From positions 62,001 to 126,000 of the forward strand of contig NZ_AYMV01000028.1 in the NCBI RefSeq assembly GCF_000633415.1: a stretch of DNA of 64,000 nucleotides. Direction: 5' to 3'. Positions 1 to 8,027 of the stretch are shown piece by piece. Every line of letters begins with the position of its first letter. Within the stretch, counting starts at the first letter, position 1. Position numbers and translations under genes: made by a program. Below the pieces are notes generated by a model that was not told where the DNA came from, did not search any database, and was given only the letters and a program-made list of their open reading frames with translations. The DNA comes from Leucobacter sp. PH1c (lineage in GTDB: Bacteria > Actinomycetota > Actinomycetes > Actinomycetales > Microbacteriaceae).

Positions 1-798
1 GATCGCGCAGAGCACGGGGCCCGTCACCTCGCCCACGGGGGCGAGGTGGTCGGGGGTGACGAACGCGAGGTACTCCGGGCGGATCCCCGCGGCGTCGAGG
101 ATCGCGTCCGCCGCACGTGCGAGTGCCGAGACCCGCGTCTCACCGCGGGCGACGGCCTCCGTCACGGCGTCGAGCGCGCGCGGGATCGCGAGCGCCTGCT
201 CCCGCTCCGCCGCGCTCAGTCGCACGTTCCGGCTCGAGCGGGCGAGCCCGTCGGCGTCGCGGGAGGTGGGGCAGGCGACGATGCGGGTGGGGATCCCGAG
301 GTCCGTCACCATGCGCCGCACGACGAGGAGCTGCTGCGCGTCCTTCTGCCCGAAGTACGCGGCCTCGGGGCGCACGGCGAGGAGCAGCTTGGCCACGACC
401 GTCGCGACGCCGTCGAAGTGGGCGGCCCCGCGCTTGGCGCCCTCGAGGGTCTCGGTGAGCGGACCGGCGAGGTGCACGGTCGTGGCGAACCCTGCGGGGT
501 AGAGCTCGGCGGCCTCGGGCGCGAAGATCAGGTCGACCCCGGCGGCCTCGGCGAGCGCGGCGTCGGCCGCCTCCTGTCGCGGGTACCCGTCGAGGTCGGC
601 GGCCTCGGTGAACTGCGTGGGGTTCACGAAGATCGAGAGCACGACCACGTCGCTCTCCGCCCGCGCCGCGCGCACGAGCGACAGGTGGCCCTCGTGGAGC
701 GCGCCCATGGTCGGCACGAAGCCGTGCCGGATCGCGCCCTCCGCGCGGCGGGCATCGAGCTCGGAGCGCAGCTCGGCGATGGTGCGGATGATCCTCAT
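1..798 (-). CDS. panC: Pantothenate synthetase, 3' end outside the window
   Basis: Cytoplasmic pantothenate synthetase joins pantoate and beta-alanine with ATP in coenzyme A synthesis. The ORF runs from ATG at 798 leftward off the window edge and gives 266 residues. The family is about 280-300 residues, so only a short C-terminal piece is missing. Visible hallmarks are the N-terminal VPTMGALHEGH nucleotide-binding motif, the FVNPTQF stretch and YFGQKDAQQL. The start overlaps the stop of the DUF2520 gene upstream as ATGA (795-798), so the two are translationally coupled. It is the last complete member seen of the operon starting at 3761; panD may follow outside the window, which is a guess from usual gene order. 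Confidence 0.95.
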   Translation of the reverse strand, partial: MRIIRTIAELRSELDARRAEGAIRHGFVPTMGALHEGHLSLVRAARAESDVVVLSIFVNPTQFTEAADLDGYPRQEAADAALAEAAGVDLIFAPEAAELYPAGFATTVHLAGPLTETLEGAKRGAAHFDGVATVVAKLLLAVRPEAAYFGQKDAQQLLVVRRMVTDLGIPTRIVACPTSRDADGLARSSRNVRLSAAEREQALAIPRALDAVTEAVARGETRVSALARAADAILDAAGIRPEYLAFVTPDHLAPVGEVTGPVLCAI

Positions 799-1637
799 CG
801 GGACTCCTCGGGGATGTCGGGGGAGGCACAGGCCTCGGGCGAAGTTGGGGGCGCGGGCGGCGCAAAGGCCTCGGGCGACGCAGGGCTGACCGCTGTCGGA
901 GCAGGTGCCGGGGGCGCACCGGCGGTGCGCCCCCGGCGCGCCGCCGCGAGCGCCCGCGTCGTGTCGGCGAGCGCGTCGAAAAGCGCGAGCTCGGCGGGCA
1001 GCCGCTCGGCGACCGCCGCGCGCTGCCGCGCGACCGTGCTCTCGTCGCCGCGCGCGATCGGACCGGTGAGCGCGGCCGGGGCCCCGCGATCGGCCCAGTT
1101 CTCGAGTGCCGCGCGGGCGAGCGGCGCGAGGGCCGCACGTGGCACCCCGGCAGTGGCCGCGAGCCGCTCCGCGGTCCACTCGAGTGCGACGAGCGCGTTC
1201 GCGGCGAGGGAGGCCGCCGCGTGGTAGGCGGCGCGGTCCCCCTCGGCCACGCGGAAGGCCGTGAGCCCGAGCACGTCGGCGAGACGCTCGGCGACGCCGC
1301 GAGCCCGCGCGCTGCTGCCGTCGATGGCGGCGTGCGCTCCGGCGAAGCGGGTGTCCGGGCCGGTCACGCTGAGCAGCGGGTGGAGGCTGAAGGCCTCGTG
1401 CGGGGCGAGCGGGGCGAGGCCCGTCATCCCGGAGAGGTGGCCCACGATCGGGCCGGGGAGGATCCCAGAAGCGGCGTCCGCAATCGCTGCATCGGGCACC
1501 GCGAGCAGCACGACGTCGGCCCCGGCGCCCGTGGCCCCGCGCCCGAGCGGGCCGTCGATCTCGAGCCCGGGATCGGCGCGCAGCCCGACCGACAGCGCCG
1601 CGCCCATGCGGCCCGCCCCCACGATCTGGATCCGCAT
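795..1637 (-). CDS. Rossmann-fold DUF2520 protein (oxidoreductase-like)
   Basis: 280-residue protein with an N-terminal dinucleotide-binding fold: the GAGRMG glycine motif lies at about residues 6-11, followed by acidic and hydrophobic strands. The C-terminal half matches the DUF2520 arrangement, with a conserved SLHPL segment and helical AAYHAAASLAANALVAL. Such proteins are commonly encoded beside panC, and a role in ketopantoate or coenzyme A metabolism is often assumed but unproven. Residues from about 235 on form an Ala/Pro-rich tail that looks disordered. The ATG at 1637 lies 8 bases after the murB stop; the stop overlaps the panC start. The exact reaction is unknown. Confidence 0.85.
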   Translation of the reverse strand: MRIQIVGAGRMGAALSVGLRADPGLEIDGPLGRGATGAGADVVLLAVPDAAIADAASGILPGPIVGHLSGMTGLAPLAPHEAFSLHPLLSVTGPDTRFAGAHAAIDGSSARARGVAERLADVLGLTAFRVAEGDRAAYHAAASLAANALVALEWTAERLAATAGVPRAALAPLARAALENWADRGAPAALTGPIARGDESTVARQRAAVAERLPAELALFDALADTTRALAAARRGRTAGAPPAPAPTAVSPASPEAFAPPAPPTSPEACASPDIPEESR

Positions 1638-1645
1638 GCGCTGCG

Positions 1646-2857
1646 CTAGAGCTCGAGCCCGTAGAGGTTCGGCTCGGGGACGAGGATGACGCCGAACTCC
1701 TGCTGCACGCGCTGCACGATGAAGCGCCCGAGCTCGGCCACCTGCGCGGCCGTCGCCCCGCCGCGGTTCGTGATGGCGAGCGTGTGCTTCGAGGAGATCG
1801 CGGCGCCCGAGCCGGGCAGGCGGAAGCCCTTCGGAACGCCGGCGTGCTCGATCAGCCAGGCCGCGGAGAGCTTCACCATGCGCTCGGGAGCGGGCTGCGG
1901 GGCGGCGATCTGCGCCCCGGCCGCGAGGTCCTCGAAGCTCACGACGGTGTCCGCGGGCTCGGCGGCGCTCACGGGGAAGCGCGGGGCGTCCTCGGGCAGC
2001 GTGCGGGCGAAGCGCTCGGTGACGATCGGGTTGGTGAAGAAGGATCCCGAGCTCCACGAGTCGTGGTCCGCCGCGTCGAGCACCATGCCCTTCGCCGCGC
2101 GGAGCCGCAGCACCGAGTCGCGCAGCACGCGGATCGGTACGCGCGCGCCCGGCTCGACGCCGAGGGCGGTCGCGAGCTGCGCGTAGCGGACGGGGGCTTC
2201 GGGGGCGCCGGGATCCGTTTCGGGGTGGCCGTGGCGCCCGCGCGGGGCCGCGGCCGCGGGGCCTGCGGCGCGCTCGAGCACGAGGTCGATCGACACGACG
2301 ACCCCCTCGAGCCCGCGCTTGATCACGGAGTCGCGGTAGCCCAGTTCGAGCTCGGCGGCCGTCATCGTGCGCGGCTCGCGCGATCCGGAATCGAGGAACT
2401 CGATCGAGTGGAGCACATCGGCGAGCTCCTGCCCGTACGCTCCGATGTTCTGCACGGGGGCGGCCCCGGCGAGGCCGGGGATCCCCGAGAGCGCCTCGAT
2501 GCCCGCCCAGCCGCGGTCGACGGCGGTCGCGACGAGCCCGTCCCAGTCCTCTCCTGCGGCGACGCGGATCCGGATCCGGGTCTCCGGGAGTTCGGGATCC
2601 GGGATCTCCGCGATGCCGCGCGTGCGCACGAGCAGGACCGGGCCGGGGAACCCGTCGTCGTGCACGACGGTGTTCGACCCGCCGCCGAGCAGCAGCCACG
2701 GTGCGCCGTCGCGCCAGAGCTCGAACGCGTGCGCGATCAGCTCCTCGCGGTCGGCGGCGACGAGGATCCGCTCGGCCGGGCCGCCGACCCGCATGGTCGT
2801 GAGCTCGGCGAGCGGGGTGCCGTCGCCCACCTCGGGCGCAGCCGCGGCAGGGATCAC
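1646..2857 (-). CDS. murB: UDP-N-acetylenolpyruvoylglucosamine reductase
   Basis: MurB reduces UDP-GlcNAc-enolpyruvate to UDP-MurNAc with NADPH and FAD in cytoplasmic peptidoglycan precursor synthesis. The 403-residue product begins at a GTG (2857) that overlaps the upstream dehydratase stop as GTGA. Family motifs include the N-terminal TTMRVGGPA FAD-binding segment, LLGGGSN, GIEALSGIPG with PVQNIGAYGQE, SGSFFTNP containing the catalytic serine, and a C-terminal VPEPNLYG glutamate region. It looks like a type I (long) MurB. There is an Ala/Gly/Pro-rich insertion (about 185-215) between the second and third domains. Operon partners are the two MaoC-type dehydratases upstream and DUF2520/panC downstream. 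Confidence 0.96.
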   Translation of the reverse strand: MIPAAAAPEVGDGTPLAELTTMRVGGPAERILVAADREELIAHAFELWRDGAPWLLLGGGSNTVVHDDGFPGPVLLVRTRGIAEIPDPELPETRIRIRVAAGEDWDGLVATAVDRGWAGIEALSGIPGLAGAAPVQNIGAYGQELADVLHSIEFLDSGSREPRTMTAAELELGYRDSVIKRGLEGVVVSIDLVLERAAGPAAAAPRGRHGHPETDPGAPEAPVRYAQLATALGVEPGARVPIRVLRDSVLRLRAAKGMVLDAADHDSWSSGSFFTNPIVTERFARTLPEDAPRFPVSAAEPADTVVSFEDLAAGAQIAAPQPAPERMVKLSAAWLIEHAGVPKGFRLPGSGAAISSKHTLAITNRGGATAAQVAELGRFIVQRVQQEFGVILVPEPNLYGLEL

Positions 2858-3282
2858 GCGAACGCCGCCACGAGCTGGGCCTTGCCCAGGACGGTCGCGC
2901 CGTCGAAGACGACCTTGAGGTCGATCCGCGCGGTGCGCGCCTCGGCATCGAGCGCGCCGATCGTCGCGGTGACGGTCACGACGGCGCCGGCCTCGGCGTC
3001 CACGGGAACGGGACGGGTGAAGCGCGACTGGAAGTCCTGCACCCAGCCGGCCGCGCCGAGCCAGTCGGCCGCAACCGCGCCCGCAGCGCCCATCGTGAGC
3101 ATGCCGTGCGCCAGCACGCCGGGGAGGCCGACGGAGCGGGCCACGTCGTCGCGGTAGTGGATCGGGTTGAAGTCGCCCGAGGCGCCCGCGTAGCGCACGA
3201 GGCGGTCGCGGGTGAGGCTCAGCTCGCGTTCGGCGACCACGTCGCCCACGGTGAGCTCGGCGAACACGGGTGCGGCGCTCAC
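2854..3282 (-). CDS. MaoC-family dehydratase, HadB-like
   Basis: 142-residue hot-dog-fold protein. The hydratase-2 motif is clear: a GDFNPIHYRDD stretch (Asp and His catalytic pair) followed by LAHGMLTMG. It resembles HadB, the catalytic subunit of a (3R)-hydroxyacyl-ACP dehydratase of the actinobacterial FAS-II type, which works as a heterodimer with a HadA-like partner; that partner is encoded immediately upstream with a GTGA stop/start overlap (3279-3282). The start is GTG. The acyl substrate cannot be read from sequence. In mycobacteria these enzymes serve mycolate synthesis, which Microbacteriaceae lack, so general fatty-acid or hydroxyacyl metabolism is more likely. Confidence 0.88.
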   Translation of the reverse strand: MSAAPVFAELTVGDVVAERELSLTRDRLVRYAGASGDFNPIHYRDDVARSVGLPGVLAHGMLTMGAAGAVAADWLGAAGWVQDFQSRFTRPVPVDAEAGAVVTVTATIGALDAEARTARIDLKVVFDGATVLGKAQLVAAFA

Positions 3283-3761
3283 GCGGCGTCCCCCTCTCCG
3301 GGGCCTGCGGCCTCATCGGGCTCGGGCGCGCGCACCACGAGCGTCGAGATCGCGGTGACGACGTGCTCGCCGTCCGCGTCGGTCATCGCGCTCGATGCGG
3401 TGACCATCGAGTGGCCGCCGAGCTGCTTGACCGCGGTGATCGTGAGCGTCGCGGTGACTTCGTCGCCCGCGACGAGCGGGCGGGAGTACGTGAAGCGCTG
3501 ATCGCCGTGCACCACTCGGGAGAAGTCCACCCCCGCCTCGGGGTCGGCGAGGAGCTGCGCGAGCGTCGCCTCCTGGACCACCACGGGGAACGTGGGCGGC
3601 GCGACGACGTCGGCGTGCCCGGCGAGCCGCGCGGCCTCGGGGTCGAAGTGGACGGGGGACTCGCTCAGCACGGCGCGTGCGAACTCGCGGATCTTCTCGC
3701 GGCCCACGAGGTACGGCGCGGTCGGCGGGTAGACCCGCCCTTGGATTTCAGGATTCACCAC
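3279..3761 (-). CDS. FAS1-type/HadA-like dehydratase subunit
   Basis: 160-residue partner of the HadB-like protein. It has the N-terminal MaoC-like layout ([15 protein letters not shown], then [10 protein letters not shown] and [17 protein letters not shown]) typical of HadA/HadC subunits, which help bind the acyl chain but lack the full catalytic Asp-His pair. Two adjacent GTG codons (3761 and 3758) can start it; 3761 is preferred because a TACACT -10 box lies six bases upstream, giving a leaderless transcript. It is the first gene of the operon continuing through hadB-like, murB, DUF2520 and panC. The C-terminal 20 residues are acidic and Pro/Gly-rich. Confidence 0.85.
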   Translation of the reverse strand: MVNPEIQGRVYPPTAPYLVGREKIREFARAVLSESPVHFDPEAARLAGHADVVAPPTFPVVVQEATLAQLLADPEAGVDFSRVVHGDQRFTYSRPLVAGDEVTATLTITAVKQLGGHSMVTASSAMTDADGEHVVTAISTLVVRAPEPDEAAGPGEGDAA

Positions 3762-3767
3762 CCGGCC

Positions 3768-3773
3768 AGTGTA
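3768..3773 (-). promoter_or_regulatory. -10 box of the hadA-panC operon (leaderless)
   Basis: TACACT on the minus strand ends six bases before the GTG at 3761. No Shine-Dalgarno sequence lies between, so transcription probably begins at the start codon. No good -35 hexamer was seen. Confidence 0.5.
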
Positions 3774-3839
3774 CAGTCGCGGGCTCACGGCGAGGTGGCG
3801 CTGCGGCGTCCGGGGGAAGACGCCGCGGTGCCGCACGCG

Positions 3840-3877
3840 GGAGCGCCCCGGGATCCGATGGGATCCCGGGGCGCTCC
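3840..3877 (-). terminator. 17-bp hairpin downstream of the DUF937 gene
   Basis: Perfect inverted repeat, 3840-3856 against 3861-3877, with a 4-base loop. It lies 17 bases past the DUF937 stop (3894, minus strand) and upstream of the hadA-like promoter, so it separates the two units. There is no long T tract, as is usual for high-GC actinobacteria. Confidence 0.75.
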
Positions 3878-3893
3878 GTCGCGCGGGGCCGCG

Positions 3894-4526
3894 CTACTTC
3901 TTGCCGCCGAGGAGACCGCCCAGCAGATCGCCGAGGCCGCCGCCGCTCTGCGTGCCGCCGCCGCTGCCGCCACCGAGGAGACCGCCGAGCAGGTCGCCGA
4001 GGCCGCCGCCCGCGGCCTGGCCGCTCTGCTGCTGGCCGCCGCCGACGAGGCCGCCGAGCAGGTCGCCCAGCACTCCGCCGAGGCCGCCGCCGCCGTTCTG
4101 CGCGGCGACGGTGCCCTGCTGGCCGCCCATCTTGCCGGCGAGGAACTGCATCACGAGGGGTGCCAGCACGGGGAGGAGCTGCGGGATCAGGTTCGCGATC
4201 GCATTGTCGCCCGCCTGCTGGCCGAGCGCCTGGGCCACCTCGCCCTGCTTGTCGCCGAGCACGTGCTTCACGATCTTCTCGCCGTCGGCGGTGTCGATCG
4301 CGTTCAGCTCGACGGTGCCGGCCGCGGGGCGGTGGCCCGCGACGGCGCTCTCGAGCTTGGCGGCGCCCTCGGCGTCGCTCGCGTTGACCGCCATGCCGCC
4401 GATGAGGCCGGGCAGCGCCTGCTTCACCGCAGCGCCGATCGTGTCCTCGTCGACGCCGAACTTGGCGGCGAGCTCGCCGAGCGGGATGTTCTGGAGCAGG
4501 GAATCGAGATCAGCGTTCTGTGCCAT
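3894..4526 (-). CDS. DUF937 (YidB-like) protein with Gly-Leu C-terminal repeats
   Basis: 210-residue acidic protein of unknown function. Residues 1-125 match DUF937/YidB-type proteins: a helical [18 protein letters not shown] start, a [16 protein letters not shown] segment, and [18 protein letters not shown]. The last 85 residues are a low-complexity Gly-rich tail with three near-copies of [14 protein letters not shown] (the DUF937 C-terminal signature repeated), separated by Gln/Gly spacers. The ATG at 4526 has a GGAGA ribosome site six bases upstream. It appears to be a single-gene unit ended by the 3840-3877 hairpin. No signal peptide or membrane helix is evident. Confidence 0.8.
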   Translation of the reverse strand: MAQNADLDSLLQNIPLGELAAKFGVDEDTIGAAVKQALPGLIGGMAVNASDAEGAAKLESAVAGHRPAAGTVELNAIDTADGEKIVKHVLGDKQGEVAQALGQQAGDNAIANLIPQLLPVLAPLVMQFLAGKMGGQQGTVAAQNGGGGLGGVLGDLLGGLVGGGQQQSGQAAGGGLGDLLGGLLGGGSGGGTQSGGGLGDLLGGLLGGKK

Positions 4527-4659
4527 GGGGTCTCCATCTGTTCGCGGCGTCGAGGACGGCGGCGGCGCGAGGCGCCGTCCGCACGCCTTCAGCGTACTGT
4601 CTGTGGACCCAGTGTGGAATACCCGTGGGCAGCCCCGCCGACACGCTGGGCCTGTCCGC

Positions 4660-4677
4660 TTCCGCAACGGAATTCCG
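4660..4677. promoter_or_regulatory. Overlapping palindromes upstream of accA3
   Basis: The 18 bases read TTCCG-CAA-CGGAA-TTCCG: two overlapping inverted repeats, one of which is the exact palindrome CGGAATTCCG. The site is about 45 bases upstream of the accA3 -10 box in the divergent DUF937/accA3 interval, a plausible operator. No binding protein can be named. Confidence 0.35.
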
Positions 4678-4721
4678 AAAGGTTTGTGCCATATATCCAA
4701 GGAAGCGACCGCCTCCTCCAA

Positions 4722-4727
4722 TAGGCT
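4722..4727 (+). promoter_or_regulatory. -10 box of accA3
   Basis: TAGGCT followed by seven bases (GGAGCCC) and the ATG at 4735. Either the mRNA is leaderless or GGAG serves as a close Shine-Dalgarno sequence. No matching -35 was recognised. Confidence 0.4.
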
Positions 4728-4734
4728 GGAGCCC

Positions 4735-6501
4735 ATGTCCCGCATTCGTAAAGTGCTGATCGCCAACCGTGGCGAGATCGCCGTCCGCATCATCCGCGCC
4801 GCCGCAGACAGCGGCATCGCCTCCGTCGCCGTCTACGCCGATCAGGATCGCGATGCGCTGCACGCGCAGCTCGCCGACGAGGCCTACGCGCTCGGCGGCA
4901 CCACGAGTGCCGAGACCTACCTCGTGATCGACAAGATCCTCGGCGTCGCCCGCCGCTCGGGCGCCGACGCGGTGCACCCGGGCTACGGCTTCCTCGCCGA
5001 GAACGCCGACTTCGCCCGCGCCGTCATCGCCGCGGGGCTCACCTGGATCGGCCCCGGCCCCGAGGCCATCGAGCGCCTCGGCGACAAGGTCTCCGCCCGC
5101 CACGTCGCCGAGAAGGTGGGCGCCCCGCTCGCCGCGGGCACGAGCGATCCCGTCGCCGACGCCTCCGAGGTCGTCGCCTTCGCCGACGAGGTCGGCCTGC
5201 CCATCGCCATCAAGGCGGCGTTCGGCGGCGGCGGCCGCGGCCTGAAGGTCGCGTACGAGCGCGACGAGATCCCGGAGCTCTTCGAGTCGGCCACCCGCGA
5301 GGCCGTCGCCGCCTTCGGCCGCGGCGAGTGCTTCGTCGAGAAGTACCTCGAGAAGCCCCGCCACGTCGAGACCCAGTGCCTCGCCGACCAGCACGGCAAC
5401 GTCGTCGTCGTGTCGACGCGCGACTGCTCGCTGCAGCGCCGCCACCAGAAGCTCGTCGAGGAGGCGCCCGCGCCGTTCCTCACGGACGAGCAGAACGAGA
5501 AGCTCGTCTCCGCGTCGAAGGCCATCCTCAAGGAGGTCGGCTACGTCGGCGCCGGCACGTGCGAGTTCCTCGTCGCGAAGGACGGCACCGTGTCGTTCCT
5601 CGAGGTGAACACCCGCCTCCAGGTCGAGCACCCGGTCTCCGAGGAGGTCACGGGCATCGACCTCGTCCGCGAGCAGTTCCGCATCGCCGAGGGCGGCGAG
5701 ATCGACTACGACGACCCCACGCCCCACGGCCACTCCTTCGAGTTCCGCCTGAACGGCGAGGATCCCGGCAACGGCTTCCTCCCCGCCCCCGGCCCGGTGA
5801 CGCTCTTCAAGCCCGCCTCGGGCCCCGGCGTGCGCGTCGACACGGGCGTCACCTCGGGCGACGTCGTCTCGGGCGCGTTCGACTCGATGCTCGGCAAGCT
5901 CATCGTCACGGGCGCGACCCGCGAGGAGGCGCTCGAGCGCTCCCGCCGCGCGCTCGCCGAGTTCGAGGTGCAGGGCCTGCCCACCGTGCTCCCGTTCCAC
6001 CGCAAGATCGTTAGCGATCCCGCGTTCACGGCCCCGGACGGGAAGTTCGGCGTCTACACGCTCTGGATCGAGACCGAGTTCGAGAACGACATCGAGCCGT
6101 GGGAGGGCGAGGTGCCGCCGATCGCGCAGGACGCGAAGCGCCACACCGTCGTCGTCGAGGTCGAGGGCCGCCGCGTCGAGGTCACCATGCCCGCGACGCT
6201 CCTGCCCCTCGTCGATCAGGACGTCACGCGCGGCCCGGCGCCGAAGCGCGCGAAGGGCGCGGGGGTCGCCACCGCGGCGGGCACCGGCGTCGCCGCGCCG
6301 ATGCAGGCCACGGTCGTGAAGATCGCCGTCGAGGACGGGCAGACCGTCGCCGAGGGCGACCTCGTCGTGGTGCTCGAGGCGATGAAGATGGAGCAGTCGA
6401 TCTACGCGCACCGCTCGGGCGTCGTCGCGGGCGTCGATGCCCCCGTCGGCCAGACGGTGCCGAGCGGCCACACGCTGCTCTCGATCGTCGACGCGGAGTA
6501 G
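4735..6501 (+). CDS. accA3: Acyl-CoA carboxylase biotin carboxylase/BCCP subunit
   Basis: 588-residue alpha subunit of acetyl/propionyl-CoA carboxylase; it carboxylates its own biotin with ATP and bicarbonate and hands it to a separate carboxyltransferase. Domains in order: biotin carboxylase N-terminal ([13 protein letters not shown], residues 7-19), ATP-grasp ([26 protein letters not shown]), biotin carboxylase C-terminal, then a biotinyl domain with EAMKMEQ, biotin-carrying Lys about 551. The length and BC-BCCP fusion are typical of actinobacterial AccA1-3/AccBC proteins. The ATG at 4735 fits the family start; ORF sequence further upstream is not conserved-looking. The gene converges on the acetyltransferase gene across a 19-bp terminator. 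A carboxyltransferase partner could be any AccD in the genome; the one at 43-44.5 kb is not obviously its partner. Confidence 0.95.
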   Translation: MSRIRKVLIANRGEIAVRIIRAAADSGIASVAVYADQDRDALHAQLADEAYALGGTTSAETYLVIDKILGVARRSGADAVHPGYGFLAENADFARAVIAAGLTWIGPGPEAIERLGDKVSARHVAEKVGAPLAAGTSDPVADASEVVAFADEVGLPIAIKAAFGGGGRGLKVAYERDEIPELFESATREAVAAFGRGECFVEKYLEKPRHVETQCLADQHGNVVVVSTRDCSLQRRHQKLVEEAPAPFLTDEQNEKLVSASKAILKEVGYVGAGTCEFLVAKDGTVSFLEVNTRLQVEHPVSEEVTGIDLVREQFRIAEGGEIDYDDPTPHGHSFEFRLNGEDPGNGFLPAPGPVTLFKPASGPGVRVDTGVTSGDVVSGAFDSMLGKLIVTGATREEALERSRRALAEFEVQGLPTVLPFHRKIVSDPAFTAPDGKFGVYTLWIETEFENDIEPWEGEVPPIAQDAKRHTVVVEVEGRRVEVTMPATLLPLVDQDVTRGPAPKRAKGAGVATAAGTGVAAPMQATVVKIAVEDGQTVAEGDLVVVLEAMKMEQSIYAHRSGVVAGVDAPVGQTVPSGHTLLSIVDAE

Positions 6502-6523
6502 CGCCGCCCGAGCGATCGGGTGC

Positions 6524-6574
6524 ACACGAGGGCCGGGGGTGCGCAGCAGCGCGATGCACCCCCGGCCCTCGTGT
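6524..6574. terminator. Bidirectional terminator, 19-bp perfect stem
   Basis: Arms at 6524-6542 and 6556-6574 are exact inverted repeats with a 13-base loop. It lies 22 bases after accA3 and 55 bases after the stop of the opposing GNAT gene, so it can serve both converging transcripts. Confidence 0.85.
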
Positions 6575-6628
6575 ACCCACTGCCGGAGCCAGGGCGGACC
6601 GGCCCCGCGGCGAGCCGCACCAGCCCGG

Positions 6629-7897
6629 TCAGAACACCCAGCTGGCGCCGGCCGCGACGGGCCACGACCACGCCGCGGCCGCGCGCGCGATCGCCTCGGG
6701 GGCACCGGACACAAGCCCCGCCTGCGCGAGCGCGCCGAGCGAGGTCGAGCCGAGGTGGACTGCGCCGAGTTCGCGGATGTCGAGCGAGATCTCCGCAGCC
6801 GCCTCGCTGCGCGTCACTTCGGCGTGCCCGAAGCCGTCGGCGACGACGCGCCAGCGCCCGGCGTTCTCCGGCAGGAGCTCGTCGCTCACCTCCAGCACGA
6901 CGTCGACCGGGGCGGCGTAGCGCCGCTCGGCGAGCGCGCGCGGCAGATCGATGATCCGGATCCACTGCAGGTCCTCGGTGGTGGGCGTCGCGGCCCGGGC
7001 GTCCACGAGAAGCTGCGTGATCGGGTCGTCGCTCGGAAGCGGGCCCGCGACGACGCGCGCCATCAGGTCGAGGTCGAGCAGCACCGACCACAGACGGCGG
7101 CTCGCGGCGGCGTCGAGGCCGACGCAGTCGCGGAGCTGCACGGTTCCGTCCGGCACGTTGCGCTGCCACTCGGCCTTCCGCCGGAAGCGCGCGTAGCCGC
7201 GCACGGCACCCGCCGCGTCGCGCACGAGCAGCAGGCGCTGGGCCTCGAGTCCGCCGCGGAGCGGAGGCGCGTCCTGCGCGGTGTACGCGCGCAGCTCGGG
7301 CGTCTCCCACGTCACCCAGCCCGGGCGCCCGAGGCCAGCCGGCGCGTCGGCGTAGGCCGCGTGGAGCTCCGCGATCACGGGGCCGTCGCGCTCGGCATCC
7401 CACTCGCGGAGTTCGATCGCGAGCTCCTCGCTCCCCGGCACCTCCCGCAGCGCGGCGCCGCGCGGCACCGTGAGCGAGACCTGCTCGGAGGCGCGACCGT
7501 AGCCGAAGCGTCCATAGATCGCCGCTTCGGCCGCGTTCAGGCCGGAGATCGCCTCGCCGCGCGCGCGGCAGTCGGCGAAGTGGTGGCCGATCAGCGTGCG
7601 CAGGATGCCCTGCCGCCGGTGGCCGGGGTGCACGCCCACCCAGGTGAGCCAGGCGCCGGCCACGCGCGCGCCCGGAACCGGGAACCGCGCGAGCGAGTAT
7701 GCGCCATACATGGCGACGAGCTCGTCGGCCTCGGTCGCCACCGCCCAGGTGCGGCCCCACGGGATGGGCGAGGCGAGCGGGAGCAGGTCGCTCACGGCGA
7801 TCTCGCTGGGGAAGGCCCAGGCGTCGAGCCGCAGCACGTCTTCGAGGCGGTCGGCGGTGGCCAATTCGATGAGTCGGGTACCCAGGGGAAGCTGCAT
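6629..7897 (-). CDS. Eis-like GNAT N-acetyltransferase
   Basis: 422-residue protein with the Eis layout: two GNAT folds and a sterol-carrier-like C-terminal domain. The acetyl-CoA loop is visible as VGVHPGHRRQGILRTL (about residues 86-101), with GYGRASEQVSLTVPRGAA after it. The last ~80 residues (ADGFGHAEVTRSEAAAEISLDIRELGAVHLGST) correspond to the SCP2-like module, and the chain ends ...GASWVF; Eis uses its C-terminal carboxylate as general base. Eis family members acetylate aminoglycosides or lysines, but substrate cannot be assigned here. The ATG at 7897 lies seven bases after a GATACT -10 box, so the mRNA may be leaderless. The gene diverges from the MFS gene. Confidence 0.88.
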   Translation of the reverse strand: MQLPLGTRLIELATADRLEDVLRLDAWAFPSEIAVSDLLPLASPIPWGRTWAVATEADELVAMYGAYSLARFPVPGARVAGAWLTWVGVHPGHRRQGILRTLIGHHFADCRARGEAISGLNAAEAAIYGRFGYGRASEQVSLTVPRGAALREVPGSEELAIELREWDAERDGPVIAELHAAYADAPAGLGRPGWVTWETPELRAYTAQDAPPLRGGLEAQRLLLVRDAAGAVRGYARFRRKAEWQRNVPDGTVQLRDCVGLDAAASRRLWSVLLDLDLMARVVAGPLPSDDPITQLLVDARAATPTTEDLQWIRIIDLPRALAERRYAAPVDVVLEVSDELLPENAGRWRVVADGFGHAEVTRSEAAAEISLDIRELGAVHLGSTSLGALAQAGLVSGAPEAIARAAAAWSWPVAAGASWVF

Positions 7898-7904
7898 ACA
7901 CCTC

Positions 7905-7910
7905 AGTATC
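7905..7910 (-). promoter_or_regulatory. -10 box of the Eis-like gene
   Basis: GATACT on the minus strand, seven bases before ATG 7897; the intervening GAGGTGT could also act as a ribosome site. Confidence 0.4.
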
Positions 7911-8002
7911 GCTGAAACTCCACCCATGTGAGGGGAGTCGCACGCACTCGGTTCGAAAACGTGTCCGGCGTGCCGTACACTGCTGAGCAACAGTGAAGTT
8001 TC

Positions 8003-8008
8003 TATAGT
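8003..8008 (+). promoter_or_regulatory. -10 box of the MHS transporter gene
   Basis: TATAGT, 19 bases before ATG 8028, within an unusually AT-rich stretch. A start site about 8015 would leave a 13-base leader containing AGGG. The -35 is weak. Confidence 0.45.
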
Positions 8009-8027
8009 TGGACAAGGGCGTCAAATA